From: Psettodes erumei
Taxonomy: Eukaryota > Chordata > Actinopteri > Pleuronectiformes > Psettodidae
Assembly: GCA_016785225.1 (NCBI GenBank)
Contig: JAFBJZ010000344.1
Location: forward strand, 2,667,501-2,731,500
Direction: 5' to 3'
DNA: 64,000 nt
A program made the translations under genes and the position numbers. How positions within the stretch are numbered: the first letter of the stretch is position 1; the number at the start of each line of letters is the position of its first letter. The notes under the pieces were generated by a model that was given only the letters and a program-made list of their open reading frames with translations, ran no database searches and had not been told where the DNA came from. Below, one piece after another: positions 34,412 to 46,900 of this stretch.

Positions 34412-35312
34412 TTACTCAACCACCAGTTGATGTGTTGTTGCCTCTTCAATGTCAAACATCAGGTCCACCACCCACTGAGGAAACAGTGTCTCCTTGGAAA
34501 CATTTTGGTGGACATTTGTTAATTAAATAAATAAAAAGATAATATAAAAGATAGATAGACAAAGAAAATTCACACTCACTCTAAGCAATGACACCTTGCG
34601 AGACTTCCTGTTTGTCTTCTTCCGCACTGCTGGTGTCTGCTTTTGCTGTCTGATCTTGGAGACCTAAAAGCAACAGATCATGACCTCTTTTTCATCTGAG
34701 CTGTGTTGTCAGATATTTAATTGGAGTGCAAACATGGCAAAATGCTTACCCTTTTTCTCAGCTTCCCTGCACAGCTGGACCTCTCATATTTCAATGTTGA
34801 CAGTTCAAGTGTTGTAGTTTCGCCACGTAAACCCACTGCATGCTCACTCAGCTCTGACAGTGAGATATTCTCCATTTCTTCCTGGTGACTGTCAGTAGAT
34901 CGCATCTGATGAAAACTCTCTTGGCTGAGGGAATGAACCCGTTTCCTGGGTCGCACAATTCTCAGTGGAGCAGCATCATCCTCATCATCATCATCATCAT
35001 CATCTCTTTCGTTATCATCGTCATTTTCTGTTAGTAGTCCCTCTCTCTGCACAGCCACTTCAATTTCAAAATCCTCTTCTCCTCCTGTTTTGCATCCTCC
35101 AAGTTCATCTTCTTGCTCTGACTCTTCCTGGATGGCCTCCAGAAACAACCTCTGTCCGTCGTATCATATTGAAGCACAGGCAGAACATAACATGCAAAGT
35201 CAGTTTAATAATACATTTTAAGATTTTGAATGATGATTTGCTTTCATTTGAGCAACAAAGGTAAAAAACAAAACAGTGGATTACAACTTACATTTTCATG
35301 CTGACTGTCCAT
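34412..35312 (-). CDS. Unnamed small acidic/basic protein, four exons (possibly CCDC201-like)
   Basis: Minus-strand exons 35312-35292, 35151-34750, 34663-34580 and 34492-34412. All junctions are phase 0 with GT-AG sites (donors GTAAGT, GTAAGC, GTGAGT), and they give 195 aa ending in a stop. Start MDSQHEN. Exon 2 is very acidic (a run of Glu/Asp including DDDDDDD), followed by basic RPRKRVHSLS and a Ser-rich helical stretch. Exon 3 is strongly basic (KTNRKSRK). Exon 4 ends PQWVVDLMFDIEEATTHQLV, a compact hydrophobic/acidic helix that looks constrained. The basic runs suggest a nuclear protein (inference). From memory, mammals carry the small oocyte gene CCDC201 near IGFBP1/ADCY1. Homology is not shown, so no symbol is given. 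Confidence 0.65.
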
Positions 35313-36670
35313 TTAGCTGGATGGCTGGGCTTTCCTGATGAAGGTGGTGAGGGTGCAGTTTCAGGTCCTCGTTAGTTAATTATTCACATCAGCTGTGGAA
35401 GCTTGACTACAGACAGGTGTCCTTTCTGAGACATTAAGTGAAAACCTGTGAAGTGGTGTAACCCAAAGGTCCTACAATATCCAGTCTCTCAGCAGCTTCT
35501 AAAATGATCGTAATTTTATGTAATTCAGTTTACTCATCACAAGGAGTAGTTAGTGGAGTGGAGTGGTGTAGCTGAGACAGTTTTGTATTCTGTGGCTCTG
35601 GAAGGGGAAAAGGTACCCCCCCCCCCTTTTTGTTGTCTTTCAGGGGTTTGGGTGCTCCAATCCAGACAAAAAGATCAGGATATCTCAATGTCAGCCATGT
35701 CATTTCTTTAAACTTTTTTCTGTAACTGTAAACTTCCTGTTTCATGGAAAAACATCAAACTTCACCATGCTGCCATGGCCAAGCTGCACAGCAAAAATTC
35801 AAAAGTTTTGAAACACCCATAAAGCATGTAAAGGGTCTGACACATGTGTAAAGTTTTCAAGCACCTTTAGCCCCTGAAAAATGCAATTAATTTTTACGAC
35901 TAGAAGAAGAACAAGGAGAAATATAGCTCGCAACGGTTGGTGCTCAGGCCCCGATGAATGCCACAGCCTAATTTACTCATCCTGACCCTTTAGCCCTGAT
36001 GACACCGGGGGAGTGTTGTTTGTGAACCATCATTTACCTTGGATTCCCTTCATTGCTTAATGTCAAGCTTAGTTTAGAGTGAGGACGTTTGTCTATGACA
36101 GTGATAACAAAGGCTGCAACAGTTTTATTTAGCTCCTTTCTATACAGTAAGAATATATCAAAATTATTAATAACTAACCATAATTTTGTTGTATTCTATT
36201 CCAAAGTAATAATAATTCTATTATTATACTACACTGAAAATGATTGAGCTGGGCATTTGTTGACCTACCTTTGTTGACCTAACCCCAAACAAACTCCACA
36301 TCAGTGCTGGGAAAACAGTTTTGGACCCCGCTCAGTGTTTGTGACAGGTTGACATTCATCTGGCTATGGGCTGTGGAAGTACATCGACTGGCATAATAAA
36401 CCTGTCAATGTCTACTTTATTTAGCTGTCTAGAGTGAAAGCTGTTATTTTAAGAGCCATAAACTGAGGTGTGAGAAATGAAATTTTACGGAGTGGAACTA
36501 ACAGGGAAAACAGCCCATAAAAAGTTGTATTCACCCGCTGATCATTTGCTGTGCAGCAGGACAAGGCGTAAATTCACACTCAGCCATAATCATCCACACA
36601 CAACTTTTTTTGGTGGCCAAAAATGTTTACATACATTTTTATTTACATTCGTAGCCACTCCTGTGATATT
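35313..36670. other. Intergenic between unnamed gene and adcy1
   Basis: Contains the presumed promoter of the unnamed minus-strand gene (no TATA box seen) and AT-rich sequence. No other gene or recognised repeat. Confidence 0.5.
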
Positions 36671-38323
36671 TTATACACCAATATTGTCTTTATTACAAAA
36701 TATTCAATAACCCAACTTTACACTGTACATGATACAACATAGTTTACAGCTTTTGGCTATTTACAAAAAGTATGATCTGCATATCAAAGTGAATATATCT
36801 AAAAAGGCAGGTTGCAATCACTGTAAGCTTATTGAGTAAGGCAAAAACTTGAAACATGATGTATTTACAATTTTGCAGATCAAGTAAAAGTTTTATATGC
36901 TGATAAAGATGATATCGGAAGATATCTGAATCTGAGAGACATGCTAAAGCTTATTAGTTTCTGAGGAAAACTCAAAATGTAGCTTCAAACGTAGTGAAAA
37001 GCCAGAGTACAGTAAAGTACACCTGAAAGACGACAGCAGCCACACACACTGCACTGAGAAAGTATGTGAATGTACATGGATCATTCATGGAGGCTATGCG
37101 TAAAGGACTAGGCTGTGCATTTGTAGAGGTCATGTGCTTGTTGTGTTTAAGTAAGTGGGTGTGCTCTCCTTCTTCCTTCCTCCTCCATGACTCCTTCAGA
37201 TGTCCATATGTATGTCTGCACCATACATAGATGTGTATCATCCTCTATGTGGTGTATTTGTCATTAATACTTTGTGCCTGGTCCAGTTTTGGCATTAACT
37301 AAACCTAAAGCTTTGTTCTTTAGGTTTAGAAACCCTTCTCTGTTTCCTTCTACTCTTCAGGATCAGAGCCACCACTGTCTGTGTGCATGCTTAACACATG
37401 CCACATTACATTAAACCATTGTATATCAGGGCAATGTAAAACCATCCAGTATGCAGGAAACCTTAATTGAGATTTAAAAAAGACACTTTAAGTCAGGTGA
37501 TGACACCTGAAAGATTAACGGGTGCCAAATATGTTCAACCTACGGCCACATATTTTCTCTCCTCTTGTATGGTGAGGCAATGTAAGCAGTAAAACTAAAG
37601 ATCTATGGAAAGCTCAATACTTTGGTTTTCTTTCAACAGGAGTTACTATGGCTGTCAGCTCTTAAAAAAGTCATGCACTATTAGCTGTAAATACTGCGTG
37701 TCTCAGAAAAAGACTATTTCATCCAGTGAGCTCCCAGTATAAAAATGGTATGTTGTGCTGTTTCATTACAGTTCAGAATTAACCACACATGCATACACAC
37801 ACTCACAAGTACACGCATGCATGCACCAAAAAGAACACCATTTTTACACTGTAAATAATGCAATGTATCCTTGGCATAATCAGAAAGACAGTGCAAAAGC
37901 AATAGCATCATCAGTCTTTTTCTGGATATCAATGCACATATTCCCTTGCACACGGAATATGTAGTACATATAAAATGAAGATGCACATTATACCTGGACC
38001 TGAGGCAACCCAGGGACACCACACATCTAATTATCTGGTATAGAGATGTTAAAAGAGGATTTGAGATTTCCGGGTATCGCTCTTCTTCACTCCATGTTTG
38101 TCTTTCAAGAGTAGCACGCAGTTGAAAATCCCTAAAAGCAAATATGATTGTCCGTATCACATGTCATTTCTCCGGAAGTTCATATCCTGAATGAGCATAT
38201 TCTGGGTTTTGCCAGTAGCTCAAGGTTTATAGGAAATATCTGGGCAGCCCTGTCTTCAACAGGCATCTATAACCAGGGTTTTCTTTCCTTACATCTGCTG
38301 GGTTCATAGTCCTGTCTTTGTCC
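36671..38323 (-). other. adcy1: Presumed adcy1 3' untranslated region
   Basis: No coding frame. A minus-strand AATAAA lies at 36689-36694, about 1.6 kb after the adcy1 stop. ADCY1 transcripts are known for long 3'UTRs, so this end is plausible but unproven. Confidence 0.4.
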
Positions 38324-39105
38324 CTACACTGCTACATCTGCAACAGCTGCCACAGCCTCGATCTCAATGTCTGTCCCCTCTATGTCCTCCTCCTCATCTT
38401 CCTCGCCCACTGCGGGCACGCAGGATGAGGGCAGGCATGTGGCTTGGCTGTTGCTGCTGTTGGCAGCGTTCATCTGAATGCTGCCGCCCATGCTGGCATA
38501 AGCAGTCAGGCTAGCAGCAGAGGAGACGCTGCCCAGATTGGTCGGGACGCTAGTCTTCCCACACGAGTGGATCCGACGCGCCAAGCTGGCGGAACGCACC
38601 ACCGAGGAAGTGGTTGCCGTGCCCACACCCTGAACCTTCCCCTCCAGGAAGTAGGTCAGCATCTCACCTTTACCCTTCACGCTAACTTTTCCACGACACA
38701 CCAGGTCATAGTTGGTATTCAGCAGGCGATAGACCTCTTCAGTCACCTGAACAATAAAGAGAAATATAGAAATGTGTTCACAAGTAGCTGCAGCACTCTG
38801 ACTATTGGTTACAAAAAGGGACAATAACTGCATATCATGTGTCAGACTCAAAACCCTGGATCTTTGCACCAAAAATTAACTTTGAGGTGCTGTTTCATGT
38901 TTCTGCCAAATGTTTTATTAAAAAACAGCAAATACAGCAGCAGTTACTACTACTACTACTACTACTACTACTAACTACTCGTGAAAAAAAGCAAAGAGGG
39001 GCTTGTCAAAGGGTGTCATGGTGAGAGCCAAGGCTCATTAACGGAAAACTCAGAGGCCTTCACTGCTTGAGTGTCCTGCTCATTTTGATTTAATGCCCCC
39101 TGGAA

Positions 39106-39137
<32 letters not shown>

Positions 39138-40941
39138 CTCAAAAGACATGGGCCTAATATTTTCATTTTTCATTTTTAACTGGAAGTATTTAAGATTTGG
39201 GGGTTGATGTGTTGTATTTCCTCCAAGCAATGTGTGCTCTGTAAACAAACTTCCCTCCTAATCTATTTACTTTAGGATATATATTGTAATTTTGGGGTAC
39301 CTGTATCTTTCCAGGGACGCCAGTGCTATCCATCCGACTTGCCACATTCACTGTGTTCCCCCAGATATCGTACTGGGGTCGCCGTGCTCCAATCACCCCT
39401 GCAACCACTGGGCCGACATTGATACCTGTGTAAAAAGAACAAAAAAATACAATGTCAAACTGGGGTTTTTCTCATAGTCACATTTTGATTTAATTTGGGA
39501 TTTTGTTAACAGTAACACAGAGTTAAACGTACCCACTCTCAAGACAAACTCATTGTATGACTGATAGTTGATTTCATCCAAAACGTCAAACATTTCGATG
39601 GCGTAGTCTGCTATTGTGCTAAGATGATCGTAAACAGATTTCTTGGCCTAAAGAGTTGAAGCACATTAAGCAGTCAGTATCTATTCTCTTTATCTACCTG
39701 TACCATGTCCATTAACATGTGCAAATTGGGACACAAAATGACATGCCACCTTGGTACCAATGGTGGGGACGAGGCCCACAGCTGCCATGTATGTACTGCC
39801 AATGGTTTTGATTTTCTCTATGTCTTTGTAGCAGTCTTTATCCATGAGCTGCAAAACATACATTCAAATAAACACACAAAGCCACAGCTCAAACCGAACT
39901 GAGTGTCCTAAGAGGGTATGGTCACAGCTGAGAAAAAAATAAAACCAGCATTTGACCTCGTCAAAGTCAGCAATGATCTCGTTCAGAAGTCTGAGGCACT
40001 CCACCCCCATGTTGTTCCCATCCAGCTCGATGTAGAAATCATTGAAGTTTGGGATGGAAGCAAACAGGACACCTACTTGTGCGTAGGACTGATAGTACAG
40101 ATCCTAATGAGGAAAAAGAAAGAAAAAAATACAGTAGCGTGAATGTCCTCTGATGTTTTCTGATGCTCTTCATTTGTTTTGTCGTCTGCCTTTTTATCTA
40201 CCTGTTTTTCTGCCTGTCTATTAGCGAGGCTCACCATGTTCCGGGGGTTTGACATTAGGAAGTGTTGAGCCACGTGTGCTGGCAGAAGGTTGAAGAGTAT
40301 CCTCCTGTTGTCCAGCTTGACTTTCTCCATGCCATCTCTCTCCTCCTCTGCCTGACAGCATAAACCACACACACAAAATACAGAGATACAGCCATGAGGA
40401 TCATACTTTGTTCCACATTTTTGCCACACGGGGTCAGTAAAAAACCTTGCAAACCTAGTAACGTGGAGAGGGTTCTGTCATAGTTGGATTTTCAACAGAC
40501 TTGGGGATTTTACTTGATTAATGCTGCTAGGAAAATAGTTAGATAAAACAGCTTCTGCGTCAACACTTCTGTTCCATAATGCAAAATAGTCCTTTTTTTT
40601 TACACTTTACACTGCCAAAGGAAACCAAGCTTCTTACCCTCATTTTCGCCAAAGAACAGACAGCTGGGAGTCTATAAATACAAATCCTCCATACATTACC
40701 CAATAGTTACATCAAAGCATTCTTGCAGTCCACTTATATTAAAACCTACATAAAGATAATGAGATTTAAGCCTCTCTCAAACACAAAGACACACAGAGAC
40801 ACACACTTCCTGACCTGCACAGCCCATAGGAAGTCCAGGCGCAGCTTGAGGTCAAGTTGCCTGGAGTGGAGGGCCAGGGCACTGACAAAGAGCAACAGAG
40901 ACAGGATGGGCTCATAGCCCCGGATGTGGAAGGACCCCCCA
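38324..40941 (-). CDS. adcy1: adcy1 second catalytic half (C2a) and acidic tail
   Basis: Exon 40815-40941 ends bundle 2 (HSRQLDLKLRLDFLWAVQ). Exon 40235-40351: KVKLDNRRILFNLLPAHVAQ. Exon 39957-40103: VGVLFASIPNFNDFYIELDG. Exon 39750-39848: IEKIKTIGSTYMAAVGL, with the adenine-recognising Lys. Exon 39533-39647: AIEMFDVLDEINYQ. Exon 39301-39425: RRPQYDIWGNTVNVASRMDS, with the Asn and Arg that bind substrate. Last exon 38324-38746: GKVSVKGKGEMLTYFLEGK, then a Ser/Ala-rich tail ending in an acidic cluster (GEEDEEEDIEGTDIEIE). The tail is lineage-variable in this family. Confidence 0.95.
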
Positions 40942-43900
40942 CTGTGGAAGAGACCGACACACAAGTCAGCACCGGAGTGGACCACACAGAATGACTACAC
41001 AGGCGGCTTGAATGGACCCACCACAGTGTAGAGAGCAATCATGAGTAACATTTTACTTGTGAAATTATGAAAACAATCATTTTTTTAAGGGCTGACATGA
41101 AAACAAAACTAAAATTGAACTTCAATTAAAGTCATGATCTAAAGAGTTTAAATGTGCTTGAAATTTTGGACCATACAATATCATATGAGTTACTGATGCA
41201 TAACTGTACCTAAATAAAATGAGTTTTCAAAAGAGATCTTTCATCTTATTAACCCTAGTAAATTCAGCGTAATCATTTATGATCCGGGCTCCAATAAAAT
41301 TGGCTGGGCCCTTCAGTGCTGGGTTGAAACAGCTAACGCGCTCCCATCATCCAGCCCACATTGTCCTCTCAGGCTTCTGATTTGGAACTAATGAGCACAT
41401 GTGCTGCTTCAAAGGGTGGAAAATGAAACAGTGTGTGGGCTGAAGACAAGCAAAGACTCCTCCACACACGCACACATGCATCTCAGCACATGTACTGTAA
41501 ATGCCCCTCTAAACTCCTGGTCATCTGTTCCTTCTTTGCATCAAAGAAACATGAAACCGTTGCTGGACATCCGCAGCCAGTCCCAGCCTCAAGAACTTGA
41601 GTGATGCGCATCATAACTTGATCATGGGGCTCTCACTTGTGTGACTTGTGTAAACAAGTTGAAGTGTTTTGCATGATTGTGTGTGTCTGTTGTGCTGTGA
41701 ACCTCACCCTGTGGTCTTGCGAAAGCCACTGAGCTCCAACACGGTGACGTACAGCACCCCCAGAAGGAGCATCAGCGCCATCTTTGGCAGCCAGGAGACC
41801 CGCAGGAAAAGCGCCAGGGTGAGGGTGCCAACCACACAGGAAAGAAAGGCGTAGCGGGCACCGTCACAAGGCAGCTCCGCCATGGTGCGGTTGGCGCCGC
41901 TGTCCACATCAATGATGATGATGGAGCTGTTGGTGTTGGCACTACCCCACAACCAGGGCATACAGCCCACCTGTCAGAGACAACAGGAAGATACATGAAC
42001 ATAAAGACATTGGGATATTAAAGAAGGGAATACACTGCAATTACAGATCAAACCATGGCAGCATATTTCTTTTGGCTGAGGCAATAAGGGGGGTCATTTG
42101 TGGCAAATGCCATTTTTTACCGTTGCTGTTCCTACTTACCACACAGGCCTGGGCCACAGCGTAGATTAAGACCACTATGAGAATACAGAGAGCGGTGCGA
42201 ATCTGAATGGTCAGGCAACCTGGAAAACACTGAAAAACACAAACAAGGAAAATGTAGATAATGTTGAAATCATGAGGGACATTAAAATATTTTAAAAAAC
42301 ATGTTTGAATTGAACAATATACTACTATACTGTATGTTCATTCGAGTTGAAATTACAATAGAACAAAAAAAATTGTCAGCTGTAAGAACAGTGTGAGGGA
42401 AGAAGGCTTGAAATCAAACAATGGCATGCAGACAGAGAGTGGGGTACCCGGAAGGTGAAAAACATGAAAAGCTACGATGTGTAAAAAAAAAAAAAACCTT
42501 TCTAATATATTAGGCCAGGAGCTTTGAGGATGACCATCAACCCTGACGAATGCAGAAATTAACAGACTAGCGATCTGAGATTTAAATATAGTATGAATGA
42601 TTAGAAAGTAATCTTGGAGCCAATTACATTTCCCTTTGGTCAGCAAAAAAAACACCAATCATAGAGGGAAAATAAAGAAGAAAGTTAAACTGGTCTGTGA
42701 GGAGTCAAAGTTGATACATAAGAGCAAATAATTAAAAGTATAACCTTTACCTCAGGTAAAGTAAGGATAAGAAAGCATCTTTATTTACCTGTACTCTAGT
42801 GATATGCAGGTACATGATACAAGCTACTAGGAAACAGATGCAGAAGACGAGAAGCACTAGTATCACTGTGCCCCTGAGTGGAAAACAAAAAAGGAGAGGA
42901 AGATGGCGGGGTTAGTTAGAAAGTCAAGGATCTGAGTAACTGAAACACTCAATTAAAGAGGTAAATGGAGAGAAACAAAAAGCAATATGGGGAAGAATTG
43001 ATCAGAGGAGAATCTTCTGTACATACTGTGGTATGATGAGGAGATAGACAAGGCCAAACAAGGCAGCTAGGATCAGAGAGAGGACCACTGCGCTGGTGAA
43101 ATACTCATCAGGAACCTGGTGGTACTATGTGAGGCCAGAGACCAGATAAAAGTGAGTAACAAAACCTTACACAACAGCGTTCATTCAGAGGCTTCATCCC
43201 TCTGTGGAGATGTACAGTGTGCGTCTGCAGCGTCTCACCCTTGCTCGCGCTCTGAGCACTTATACATGAGTGTGAGGACATTCAGGTCTGCCGTGTCTGA
43301 CTCAGTCTGGCGGGCCTCGATCAGCCGACCGATGTAGCGGTTGACCCGCGTTCTGGGGCTGCTCTGGATCACGTTGGCCTGGTTAGCGTTGGAGCGATTC
43401 CTCAGCTTCTGTGGAGCCGTCCGCATGGCTCTCCGCTGGGGGGTGGGGGGAAATTACATTTTAACCAAAAATGTAGAACTTGGAAAAACAACAGGGTGAT
43501 AAATAGTCTGGCCAAGCGGCGCGCAGCATTCTCTGCACTACTGGAGTTAACATGGCAGTATGCATGTTTGCGTGCATACATTGTGTATGTCTGTATTGTA
43601 TGTGTGTATGTGTGGGCACGATGGATAAATTCTGTAGCTCAGTGCATGGTGGTGCATACATTGTGTATGTCTGTATTGGGGATGGGGGGATAAATTCTGT
43701 AGCTCAGTGGGGTGGGGGGGGGGGGGGCACGAGCAAGGATCACCAGAGTGTTCATGAGTTTGTGACATAACATGAACGTGTACAGCAAAATTTTCCTCCT
43801 TTTAGCATGTTAGTCTTCCTCACATCCTTTCTCGCTCCAGTATATTCTTTCTTACACCCCCCGTCTCAGTATATTCTTACCTTCTTCCTTGCTTCCCTAT

Positions 43901-46900
43901 ATGCTTCCTTATTTCCTTCTTTCCTTCCTCACTCACACATATTCTCTACTTCCTTCCTTATACTTACATATACTCTTCCTTACAATATTTTCCCTGTTTC
44001 CTTCCCTGACTCTATTTTTCTTTACTTCCTTCTTCACTTCCCTGATTCATCTATTCTCCCTTACTTCCTCCCCGATTTCAGTTCCTTCTTCACTCCTTCC
44101 ATCCAGTCTTTCATCTTTCTGTCTCTCCCTATTTCCAACCCTCATTTCTCTGTGCCTCCCTCACATTTTGTGTTATTCATAAGGCAGCAGCGTGCTGGCC
44201 TGCAGATACTGACTTGTCCTGACGTTCTATATTGTGCTAAGCCAAGCACAGGACACACCGCGCAGACATGGTGCTGCTGCACCAATAATCCTATTCATTC
44301 ACCCCCTGTCCATCATGTCACATGCTCGCACAGTTGAAGGGTGTGAGTGGTTTCTACCCTTTACTGGAAGGAATGAGTTCAACAGTTTTAACAGTTTTCC
44401 CTTTTTTCCCCTTTGTCCAATACACAATAATATGCCTTCAGTCTATGCTGTGAGGATTTTTCCATTAGATGAATGCAGTGACAACGGATGATTCTCAGTC
44501 ACAACATTAAACTTTTAACAAATCAGTTCTTAACATATAAACAACATCCTCTTGATGTAATTCTATCCAAAATTAAGTTTGCTACACATACACATACCTG
44601 TATTACTATACTTGTAAGGGCATTGTTTTGACATACATTAATTCCCCAGATGTTTATCCATATCTTAACTATAACTACTACATTCCTTCCCCTTCCACTT
44701 ATATTTGTCTTAAACAAAATAGAAAATTGACCTATGAGCTCCCATATGTGAAGGTGTGAACCAGTTTTGTGTTCCAACAATGTAATGAATACATAGCACA
44801 CTACACACACATACTCACACAGACGTACATACGAACACACACCTGCAAATCTGGATTAAAACAGCTGGGGCAAGCATTGTGCTGCTGCCAGGCCACAGGA
44901 TTTCTTTCCAGGCTCACAAGGTCAAGTAAGCTCTTTGACATTTAACCAGATTGCCAGTGTCACTGACAGTACATGCCAGGGAAGTGGTATGTTGGTCTCT
45001 GGCAGGAGCAATATGCCGAGGTCATTACAGGTGATTGGGATTGTGCACTGAACACGTCATTCCCTACCATCTTAATCCTGTGAAAGCCATATACTCTATT
45101 TATTTACTGGGAATCCTGATTCATTTTCTCCTAAACTGAGGTTAGCTAATTAATCTCACAAAGATAAATAAGATATTATATAACACATAACCTGCAAAAA
45201 CACACTCGAGATGGCAAAGATTACTGCTAAGAAAGTATGCGGCGTTACACCTACGCACTTTGTCAGCTCATTTAACATGTGGTTGTGGATACAAGGATAT
45301 GTGGATTATCCTAAGCATGTGGATACATGCCCATGCTAATATCTACTGTGTGTCCATGAGTTCACATTAAGAAAGCCACTGAACCGGGAGAAAGCCAGGA
45401 ACTCACATTATTGCTCCACGAGTGTGTGACAAAGACACCGTGGATGCTCCACAGCTCTTTTCTGTTGGAGCAAGGTTCTCTGGATCTTAAGCTCACGTCT
45501 TAAGCTCATAAAAATTTGCATTGTGAAATGACCAAGTAAGATTCCTGATGTTAAGCTCATTGAAATATTGCAGCATGACCTGAAATTAGCTTTTTCTTTT
45601 TTACAAGGCACCTATGAATATTTTAGAAAATAATAATTGTTGCAAGTTCTACAGAAAGCATTTGCCTGAAAGATAATTTTTTAATTCCACTGGTTATGTC
45701 AATATAACTTATGTGGGCAATGCTTGTACAATTCCCTGAATAAAGACAATATGGACTTTCTGTTGTGTGGTTTAAAAAAAGAGATCGGGCCAGATTTAGG
45801 AGTAAAGAAATCCAGGTAACTGCTTTTACCTACAGTATGTACTTCCCATTACTGCAGACATTCACACTGTGTATTTTCGGTCTCTATTTATCTAAATCAC
45901 AGCACAAACAAACACAGAAATGTCAACACAGACACTGAGAGTTTATACCTTATCACCGTCCTCGCAGTTCATGACATTGGAGAAGGGAATCTCAGCCTTG
46001 AACATCTTCCTGCAGTGCATAAGCTGCACTAGTAAATAGCACACAGTTTTGAACTTCATCTTTTTGGCGGGCTTTATATCCGAAAGAATCAATCCTGGGA
46101 ATATCTGTCACCAGATGAGAAACGGGAACAAGGATTAAGTCATGATATCCCACACAGCAATATATATCTTATGTAAGGGTCTCTAACTCATGCACAGGCA
46201 TTTGACAGAATGTATGCGCACACATGCTCATGCACACACACGGATGCCATCATTACTATCAGTTAGAAGACATTAACTAGAAAGTGGTTAAAATAAAACA
46301 GGTCAATCCCTTAGGTGATTCTAACAGGTTTATTATTCCACTGCCCTGCTCTGTCTCTTTTACAAAACAATTTTAGAAAATGTAATCAAGATTAACCATA
46401 TGGTTTTGAGGAAATGTCTGTGAGTTTTTTCCATTGATAAATATTTTGTTTTGTTCAATGCACAAAGTGGGAAGTGTGTCCCTACACATGAATAATTTTA
46501 AAAACTATAGCAAGAGTAGCAGCTTAGTAAGGGCACATCTTTCTCTGAGCCATGCCTTTGATGAAGTCTAACCATCAGCTACATTAAGAGGATTAGCAGA
46601 GTCTCCTGCATATCAAAGGAAAATACACGCAACTGGGGCGATACAGGTTCACGTAAGGATCCATGTAACCTATGTGCGAGCCTTATCTGGAATAACATTA
46701 AACCTTCTGCAAGAAATTATGATGAGAGGGGAGGTGGGTGCGAGGAGAGGACAGGAGGCCTGATATATACGGAGACAAGACTGAAATTCCCTCTCTAGCT
46801 GCTTGTTGCACAACTGTTGGTGACTTACACGTTTATGCATATGCCCTGATGTACACACGCGTATCTCTGTAAGTTTGTCGGACTATGCAGATTTAGGATG

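Larger units (their letters stand above)
43436..45948. other. adcy1 intron with low-complexity DNA
   Basis: About 2.5 kb. It holds a local tandem duplication (43571-43712), a G-run (about 43718-43728) and a long TTCC-type pyrimidine tract (about 43800-44165). The open frames over the pyrimidine tract (Phe/Leu/Ser/Pro-rich) are artefacts of composition. Confidence 0.7.

Noticed and set aside
43807..44337. 176-codon Phe/Leu/Ser/Pro-rich frame
   Set aside because: Translation of a TTCC-type simple repeat.
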